Positions 6,301-8,100 of a DNA stretch of 8,100 bases are shown here, one piece after another. Made by a program: the position numbers and the translations under genes. The number at the start of each line of letters is the position of its first letter. Position 1 is the first letter of the stretch. Source of the DNA: Betaproteobacteria bacterium (GTDB lineage Bacteria; Pseudomonadota; Gammaproteobacteria; Burkholderiales; Burkholderiaceae). The notes below the pieces were generated by a model. The model was not told the origin of the DNA. It saw only the letters and a list, made by a program, of their open reading frames with translations, and searched no databases. The stretch covers positions 1 to 8,100 of the forward strand of contig RFXC01000191.1 in assembly GCA_009921765.1 (NCBI GenBank). The letters are read 5' to 3'.

Positions 6301-8100
6301 CCAGCCAAACGGGCTGCTGCTCTCCACCGGCGTGGTGCCCGAACGATCGATCACCGCATTCACCGCGGTGGCCACCGTGTTGTAGGAGTTCGCGCCACCG
6401 CCCGCGATCGCCCCGCCGATCGCACCGGTAATGGCCACCGCAACGGCGGTGGAGTAGGACTCGATTGAAGGCTTGTGGAAGGCGTGGACGTCGACCGCGC
6501 CCAGGGTGTCGATGGTGGCGCGGTCGATCTGCGCGCGCACCGAGCCATCGATGGTGTTGTTGGCCACCGCGACACCGATTGCAAATGACGCGCCATTGAC
6601 GCCAAAGGCAGCGGCAATCGACACCGCCATCACCGACGAGCGGATGCTCGCGATGTCTTCGGCGGTGACCGTCACATCGCCATCGATGTCGACGCCGGTG
6701 ACCGTGGGCGTTTTGTCCGCGTCCAGCTCCTGCGTGGTGTCGCGGATGGCAGCGAGCGTATTGGTGTTGATGCGGTTGGTGGCGCTGCCGCCTGCACCGG
6801 AGATCGCAACCGACACGCCACCGCCGACCGAGGCCGCGGCCGAACCCGCAAACACGCTGGTATCAATCGCCTGGCGGTTGGTGGCCGAGATCACGAGCGA
6901 AGTGGCCGTGACCGGCGCCTCCGGGTCGTCCAGCGGATCGACTTCGGTCTCGGTGTCCGGGTCGGCCTCATCATCAGCCGGCGGCTCATAGCGCGTGAGC
7001 GAAGACTTGATGAAGAGCGCGTGAATCTCGTTGGCCGACTCGGTCAGCAGCTGCTTCCACTTGCTGGAGTCGGCCAGATCCTGCGAAAGGAAGATGTCGT
7101 CCTGCGTACCGTCTTCGTCGGCGTCTTCGCCTTCGATGTCATCGTCGCCGATGTATTCGTAGACCTCGCCTGCGCGTGCGCCCGACTTTGCGCCCATCAG
7201 GACGGTGTCGCCCTTTTTGATGCGCTCGGGGTTGTCTTCGCTCTGCCGGTAGGTGACAGCGCCCGCGTATTCATACGGGTTGTAGCCAACAAAATTGCGG
7301 GCGAGCGACACCCCCACCGACGCGCCAAAGCCATTGCCGGCGCCCACGCCCACGCCGATCGAGGCCGAGATGATGGTGGACTCGATCAGGCTTGAAGACG
7401 ATGCATCAACCGTGACCGTGCCGCCTGCGGCGAGCGCACTGTCCTCGATCCGCGCATAGGCATCGCCCACGATCACGTTCAGTGCCGAGGCACCCGCGCC
7501 GCTGATACCCACGCCGTTGCCCACACCCAGGCCGATGGCGGCCGACGCGGCAAGCGCAAAGGCGTCGATCCTGTAATCGGACAGTGCGTTGACGTCAACG
7601 CCGCCCGCGCTTTGCAACTCGGCACCGTTGATGCCTGCAAACACCACGCCATCGATCACATTGCGCGCCAGCGTGACGCCGATCGACACCGCAAGGCCGT
7701 TGCCCAAGCCCAGCGCGGCCGCGACCGACACCGCGCCCGCCCAGGCATCGATCGTGGAAGCGTCAACCGCGCGGATGACCACGCTGCCCGCTTCGATCGA
7801 ATTGGCGCGCTCGCGCGGCTCCTCGAAGGTGGTGATGCCCGCAGACAGCCGGGTGCCGATGTAGTTCTCGGCCCAGACGCCCGAGCCGCTGATGCCAACC
7901 GAATTGCCGGTGCCCAGCGCGACCGCGGCCGAGCCCGACACGACCAGCGCATCGATGCCCTGATTGCCCTCTGCGGTGATGCTGAGTGTGCCCTCGGCGA
8001 TCAGTTCGGAGTCGATCGCCTGCGCGGTGATGGTGGAGATGGCTTCATCGCCTGCCAGGCCGAAACCTTCGGCGCCGATGAAGTTGCGCGCCACCGCAAT
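1..8100 (-). CDS. Giant beta-strand-repeat surface/secreted protein, internal fragment (probable adhesin, LEPR-XLL-like)
   Basis: One frame is open over all 2,700 codons, read from base 8100 to base 1, with no in-frame stop. Repeats or domains run up to both window edges, so start and stop lie outside. The translation is rich in Ala, Gly, Val, Asp, Ser and Thr, contains no cysteine, and has long runs of short alternating strands. Order from the N-terminal side: alternating beta repeats (residues 1-1010, with an acidic insert at 273-400), a Tyr/Trp-containing transition, a helical linker (1321-1395), hemagglutinin-like beta-helix (1396-1770), a Tyr/Trp/Lys-rich block (1771-2060), more beta-helix (2061-2285), a helical segment (2301-2400), a jelly-roll-like domain (2466-2584) and a discoidin-like domain (2592-2700). 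This resembles giant LEPR-XLL or 'beta strand repeat-containing' proteins as I remember them; the diagnostic N-terminal motif is not in view. A role in surface adhesion is inferred. That this is one real coding frame is nearly certain; the family name is moderately sure. Confidence 0.95.
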   Translation of the reverse strand, partial: MAVARNFIGAEGFGLAGDEAISTITAQAIDSELIAEGTLSITAEGNQGIDALVVSGSAAVALGTGNSVGISGSGVWAENYIGTRLSAGITTFEEPRERANSIEAGSVVIRAVDASTIDAWAGAVSVAAALGLGNGLAVSIGVTLARNVIDGVVFAGINGAELQSAGGVDVNALSDYRIDAFALAASAAIGLGVGNGVGISGAGASALNVIVGDAYARIEDSALAAGGTVTVDASSSSLIESTIISASIGVGVGAGNGFGASVGVSLARNFVGYNPYEYAGAVTYRQSEDNPERIKKGDTVLMGAKSGARAGEVYEYIGDDDIEGEDADEDGTQDDIFLSQDLADSSKWKQLLTESANEIHALFIKSSLTRYEPPADDEADPDTETEVDPLDDPEAPVTATSLVISATNRQAIDTSVFAGSAAASVGGGVSVAISGAGGSATNRINTNTLAAIRDTTQELDADKTPTVTGVDIDGDVTVTAEDIASIRSSVMAVSIAAAFGVNGASFAIGVAVANNTIDGSVRAQIDRATIDTLGAVDVHAFHKPSIESYSTAVAVAITGAIGGAIAGGGANSYNTVATAVNAVIDRSGTTPVESSSPFGWSEVIADAGVSVLAENDIDLYNEVFAAAAAFGLIAAAAAGTVTENEVASVLNASISGTEVITDKSSTVEIRAHADQGSWAESHALSVSSGASMGLASVTTIDRSVARAGLGDDVQIDTGRLRIDGYATDSVYQLATASSGGLFVGIAGADSTLTLIGESYATIGSRNRVEANTVHVTSERENNFDARSENLAVGALAGSGAAMTNAVRGISQVDIGEQSTINAETVVIRAKNAADKTAMSATQDSLDSTSAGLGAITAITLSTTVGAPTLRFGSMVTIAPGAEITVQSDTATGGTLDISTYTNVDIIDKVRVDGYGGLAINVALADQSADLVSGIQADGASLRNFSGDVLLTTRTDADLTAAANVGSGGAIAGANANAFSNLSTNNSIFLTDTELLGTDVKLRSGQDANRVPNLLMNTARSDMKVIALQGLGVPIVEATIDETNAVRLLGDTAVRAVRDIEMIAEPGTGGDERARHRGKTVNLTSTPYYANLDGSGTVRSINAVEVGSKAKLEAGVNYRTEVLILPILVKGALNSPYPQDLKTAPAFTQDRLGQDLTEAEKTALGLDPAQRYEFARVEMEEVAIGVSEGTVVEAVPGAFSKAIPGKRYYQYTPAASTNTDSNLVLDRQDYTNSRLWTPIEPDHQFNRANTYITMRVETGQIVRTDSGQWYKRIGPGITINRAESFETGWSDIISIASDKGVSLAMALADDFYVVKPKDLALPQLVYANVANTLFEDRAKIVGWIESHSGNAEMVARYQALLEQIDSKLKKLGLAETVNGVTAARSAFDQLFLRLPPVTASGGGIYVYADDQSRTSVESAVTGGRAIAHGSASVNISNTTPFGLVINDIGILSSGRTDLIGKEMVTMAAGTTWFKGIRVGPAGTEPGASVVRVTQNAWPNEWYSVGGTFKIPDAPQDLYVRGRISNASGDLYLTNLDGSINVTGELRARSVKLTAFGDFNLATEDWYHSGADPQQYMSWFDSFGKLLSDPRRNPLRSAQTREIADTPSGLSNWILDTIAANAARASLVFALGEININARYLNVNGLIQSGVDSIDLTFTPQFNPTRTSNLNDNNGRLLPGIEFGGELKLQSVDGAFDAEEGLILLDDIKPSAGVINLTGQIVSTGNGRLRVASGYAAVNIVNQTAYRLAVGAIDVSENRVGRITITDTDNLRREVFTVSDGKMEREYLQGTLEQAEGGASSIIYRRQNLVTGLQADRSAADYTPILYQPELDRYYVWATGQAKTRTTIKIYEQKSFNLVGWDWDWLAADAEAKFTDTKYTDGSPLRESEVLIEAGSSTKDPIDGDELFIYSYAEKANPAIKLTEDVSLVRDVFDNKLYRWVGDTGTVTFPVLDFTDEDDWEFVAQLTGGEQILDEEKVKQYAGQPQYHTVWESTESEKIQYNKKDWKPAVADSTYDSDFNNQEVIEDPPIVTGGGWLREKTVTTKTTTITGLKDFYTYALKADQPIAIEAMLGSRQQTINIQTPGKLELRSNISYGNSTGNDDYDSFKPIALSSNALEVAGTAVFSGAVPDIKSNSDVTIRIKDPRGKLNVVATGDITIEQIDNKKRAAPLRIGQIIAATYELNGEPLKAGEGFDQFDQLSIGQAHEVRVLSTDGILGIGATSRIIGGVIQLDGGDGLVAARVDSNIAGDGGLAARALGSINLVETNGDLRLIEPTAWDDAKASVEAGGMVNNDKGDLEYAPQDITIEVTRGALLDAAFERNVVSESEIAELNERVRPSDIDSIKERFGSVSKMDELARYALAPDLMALLYPHMNVQVPETADAEMSNLRGRNILISASDGMSGPPAGSVTQAEGALLASWDPVGEHDAESQDGIAGKVSPGAAITVGALKQTAENLGLEIEPVARTTATNLLPAFGRVFGDTINRDAYLSATIKPADGKVVRLDRITLSTDQAAAFAGAQYAALATSQDGFEYLYEIYPQQALTAETWTFVLGRRIEYSGVNLQLDEGLQIGSETEIRIYAWGMPSQPLDADITALQASPGGASPQGQDVARVNDGDIDTAYRNGAGPGSGFQVSYATARVIDRMDLVAAVDHPGWDPVDFEVYGSNDEAPDWVLGTWTLLGDGPTGLKEARSSRSTVGFE
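349..705 (-). other. Jelly-roll-like module, probable carbohydrate binding (residues 2466-2584)
   Basis: The order of phrases fits a secreted jelly-roll module seen in bacterial surface proteins: ATNLLPAFGRVFGD, then AYLSATIKPADGKVVRLDRI, then YAALATSQDGFEYLYEI, then a W-containing strand and finally ETEIRIYAWGM. The Tyr-Leu-Ser strand before Pro-Ala-Asp-Gly, the Thr-Ser-x-Asp-Gly-Phe turn and the closing Ile-Tyr-Ala-Trp-Gly strand are the best markers. The module lies between the stalk and a discoidin-like domain, where a ligand-binding head is expected. The ligand is unknown. I recognise the pattern but cannot name a Pfam entry with certainty. Confidence 0.55.
901..1200 (-). other. Helical segment capped by beta strands (residues 2301-2400)
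   Basis: A beta strand (DITIEVTRGALLDAAFE) leads into a charged helical stretch: SESEIAELNERV, PSDIDSIKERF, MDELARYALAPDLMALLYP. It then returns to beta with MSNLRGRNILISASDG. The pattern 'strand, LLDA, helices, then N-x-x-G-x-N-I-x-x-x-A' matches a segment I recall near the end of the stalk in giant LEPR-XLL proteins. That supports the family assignment, though from memory only. It may be a helical insertion in one coil of the beta-helix. Confidence 0.5.
1246..1920 (-). other. Beta-helix-like region (residues 2061-2285)
   Basis: Strand-turn phrases return: INIQTPGKLELRSNISYG, ALEVAGTAVFSG, DVTIRIKDPRGKLNVVATG, VRVLSTDGILGIGATS, GGVIQLDGGDGLVAARVD and GGLAARALGSINLVETNG ending in DLRLIE. The 'A..G.I.L.E..GDL' type of phrase is common in hemagglutinin-like and giant beta-repeat proteins. 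A short interruption at about 2161-2200 (KKRAAPLRIGQ to EGFDQFDQL) may be a loop. The region probably continues the stalk between the aromatic block and the C-terminal modules. No catalytic residues are apparent. Confidence 0.6.
1921..2790 (-). other. Tyr/Trp/Lys-rich block with Thr run (residues 1771-2060)
   Basis: This block differs in composition from the rest: many Tyr and Trp (DRYYVWATG, VGWDWDWLAAD, KLYRWVG, WKPAVADS), more Lys, and lower GC in the DNA (31 of 60 bases G or C at 2041-2100, against 46 of 60 at 7681-7740). It contains a Tyr/Trp motif at 1934-1961. Near its end a Thr-rich run (TVTTKTTTITG) comes before YTYALKADQPIAIEAM. Phrases such as YYVWATGQ with a later SFNLVGW, and the Thr run before a PIAI strand, recall segments I remember from giant LEPR-XLL proteins. 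The aromatic surface could bind glycans, but that is a guess. Confidence 0.5.
2218..2301 (-). repeat. Tyr/Trp motif copy 3 (residues 1934-1961)
   Basis: The motif reads KLYRWVGDTG, then a short strand, then LDFTDEDDWEFV. The loop between the two halves is the shortest of the three copies. It lies in the aromatic, lower-GC block. Confidence 0.55.
2842..2901 (-). repeat. Beta-helix duplication, copy 2 (residues 1734-1753)
   Basis: AAVNIVNQTAYRLAVGAIDV aligns with residues 1430-1449 (eight of twenty identical, most others similar). It is followed by a charged turn and strand (RVGRITITDTD), as copy 1 is followed by a turn and strand (SGRTDLIG). The two copies are about 300 residues apart. Confidence 0.6.
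3754..3813 (-). repeat. Beta-helix duplication, copy 1 (residues 1430-1449)
   Basis: ASVNISNTTPFGLVINDIGI aligns without gaps to residues 1734-1753, sharing A, V-N-I, N, T, L and I. Both copies lie at the end of a beta strand after a Gly-rich turn, so they probably occupy the same place in two related coils. Confidence 0.6.
3916..4140 (-). other. Predicted helical linker (residues 1321-1395)
   Basis: About 75 residues have helix-forming composition inside an otherwise beta-rich protein. Phrases such as NTLFEDRAKIVGWIE, NAEMVARYQALLEQIDSKLK and SAFDQLFLRL suggest two or three amphipathic helices. Leu, Ile and Met are spaced three to four residues apart, with Glu, Lys and Arg between them. The segment ends at Pro-Pro before the next beta-helix block begins. 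It may be a hinge or an inserted helical hairpin on the stalk. This is read from composition only. Confidence 0.5.
4141..5070 (-). other. Transition region with Tyr/Trp motif (residues 1011-1320)
   Basis: The repeat pattern fades here. Strands such as RDIEMIAE and SINAVEVGSKAKLEAG continue a beta-helix feel up to about residue 1120. A more charged segment follows, including LTEAEKTALGLDPAQRYEF, which looks helical. At 1205-1238 there is a Tyr/Trp motif (KRYYQY, then LDRQDYTNSRLWTPI). A second aromatic phrase, GQWYKRIGPG, lies at about 1267. No catalytic motif is visible. I do not recognise a named domain; within the giant-protein family this looks like a conserved spacer between two stalk sections. 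Confidence 0.5.
4387..4488 (-). repeat. Tyr/Trp motif copy 2 (residues 1205-1238)
   Basis: The motif reads KRYYQYTP, a short Ser/Thr/Asn loop, then LDRQDYTNSRLWTPI. This is the clearest copy: Leu, Asp-Tyr-Thr-Asn and Trp all match the shared frame. It lies in the transition region, not in the repeats, so the motif is a separate module that recurs along the stalk. Confidence 0.6.
5071..6330 (-). repeat. Degenerate beta-strand repeats (residues 591-1010)
   Basis: The same repeat continues in worn form, in about seven units. The fixed Asn is still visible at residues 644, 804 and 980 (GTVTENEV, SGAAMTNAV, NANAFSNLS). It appears replaced by Asp or Thr in units near 701, 753 and 929. The Gly-Asn-Gly turn and the strict two-subtype alternation are lost. 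Strand-turn phrases such as VEIRAHADQG, VHVTSERENN, VVIRAKNAAD, VLLTTRTDAD and VKLRSGQDAN recur at the unit boundaries. They mark a second conserved point: a strand ending in a charged turn just before the next unit. The fold is probably continuous with the preceding array. Confidence 0.7.
6331..6900 (-). repeat. Alternating beta-strand repeats, second block (residues 401-590)
   Basis: Three further repeats have the fixed Asn at residues 442, 515 and 574. They keep the alternation across the insert: VAISGAGGSATNRI, then AIGVAVANNTIDG, then IAGGGANSYNTV. Each is followed by a short strand and a Val-Asp or Ile-Asp turn. The spacing between the first two Asn is 73 residues, partly because of a TPTVTGVDIDGDVTVTA strand pair. 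The hydrophobic Ala/Gly/Val stretches could be mistaken for membrane helices. Their regular recurrence and the polar residues within them argue for beta structure. Confidence 0.8.
7048..7167 (-). repeat. Tyr/Trp motif copy 1 (residues 312-351)
   Basis: The motif is VYEYIG, then a long acidic loop, then LSQDLADSSKWKQL. It shares the frame 'Y-x-(Y/W)-x-(G/P) ... L-x-x-x-D-x-(T/A)-(N/D)-x-x-x-W-x-x-(L/I/V)' with two other places in this protein. This copy has the longest loop, which holds the candidate calcium site. Confidence 0.55.
7096..7125 (-). other. Candidate calcium-binding loop DxDxDGxxD (residues 326-335)
   Basis: The residues DADEDGTQDD place Asp at loop positions 1, 3, 5, 9 and 10 and Gly at position 6. 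This fits the thrombospondin type 3 style loop. Position 12 is Phe, not the acidic residue of a complete EF-hand, so it is not a standard EF-hand. It is a single copy inside an acidic insert, where a chance match is easier. Confidence 0.4.
7285..8100 (-). repeat. Alternating beta-strand repeats, first block (residues 1-272)
   Basis: Five repeat ends fall here, with the conserved Asn at residues 6, 79, 147, 208 and 269, spaced 73, 68, 61 and 61. Each unit has a Ser/Ile/Asp strand, an Ala/Val strand, a Gly-Asn-Gly turn and a strand ending in Asn. Two subtypes alternate: one ends like VGISGAGASALNVI (Asn 79, 208), the other like AVSIGVTLARNVI (Asn 6, 147, 269). The fixed Asn suggests a ladder in a parallel beta-helix or beta-roll. 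The units are clearly related in protein but diverged in DNA, so the array is old. The first unit is cut by the window edge, so more repeats lie upstream in the gene. Confidence 0.85.

Larger units (their letters stand above)
6901..7284 (-). other. Acidic insert domain between repeats (residues 273-400)
   Basis: This stretch of about 128 residues breaks the repeat array. It starts with a Tyr-rich piece (YNPYEYAG) and a basic KKGDTV turn. A motif of the form VYEYIG followed by DL and W comes next (residues 312-351). Residues 326-335 read DADEDGTQDD, which fits the D-x-D-x-D-G-x-x-D pattern of thrombospondin type 3 and similar calcium loops. Residues 372-396 are almost all Asp, Glu, Pro and Thr and are probably a disordered linker. 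The repeats resume right after it in the expected subtype, so it reads as an insertion into the stalk. Calcium binding is an inference. Confidence 0.65.

Noticed and set aside
7021..7080. A start codon inside the window, making a shorter gene
   Set aside because: Repeats of the same family continue without a break to the window edge at 8100 (ARNFIG at residues 4-9), and no non-coding gap is seen before any internal Met codon.
7285..8100. Hydrophobic Ala/Gly/Val stretches as transmembrane helices
   Set aside because: They recur every 60 to 75 residues with Asn, Ser and Gly turns inside them and form part of a regular beta-strand repeat. A chain of many membrane helices with long polar gaps of this kind is less likely.
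1..8100. CRISPR array, tRNA, rRNA, insertion sequence, promoter or terminator
   Set aside because: There is no direct DNA repeat with regular spacers, no transposase-like frame, and no non-coding space. Every base is part of the open frame.

Overview
The whole window is the interior of one giant protein-coding gene on the minus strand. Read from position 8100 down to position 1, all 2,700 codons are open. I split every 60-base line into triplets and found no in-frame TAA, TAG or TGA. Neither the start nor the stop codon lies here, so the real protein is longer at both ends. There is no intergenic DNA, RNA gene, mobile element or CRISPR array. The third-position GC bias and frequent GCG, GGC, ATC and CTG codons suggest a GC-rich bacterium, probably a proteobacterium. 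Nothing in the window allows a closer placement.

Residue numbers below count from the base-8100 end. Residues 1 to about 1010 (8100 to 5071) are Gly/Ala/Val-rich beta-strand repeats of roughly 50 to 75 residues. The first eight alternate between two subtypes and keep an Asn at one fixed position. An acidic insert with a calcium-loop-like DxDxDG motif splits them at residues 273-400. Residues 1011-1320 are a transition zone with a Tyr/Trp motif, and 1321-1395 form a predicted helical linker. Residues 1396-1770 look like filamentous-hemagglutinin-type parallel beta-helix, with one clear internal duplication. Residues 1771-2060 are Tyr/Trp/Lys-rich and of lower GC. Residues 2061-2285 return to beta-helix-like sequence, and 2301-2400 hold a helical segment. 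The last part has two probable carbohydrate-binding modules, a jelly-roll-like domain (2466-2584) and a discoidin (F5/8 type C)-like domain (2592 to the window edge).

The order of parts and several short motifs resemble what I remember of giant secreted 'LEPR-XLL' or 'beta strand repeat-containing' proteins of Gram-negative bacteria. The absence of any cysteine in 2,700 residues also fits an extracellular protein. The best reading is a very large surface or secreted adhesin, with a long repetitive stalk and glycan-binding modules toward its C-terminal side. No enzyme motif was seen. The function is inferred from architecture alone; the export signal, cell anchor and secretion partners are outside the window.
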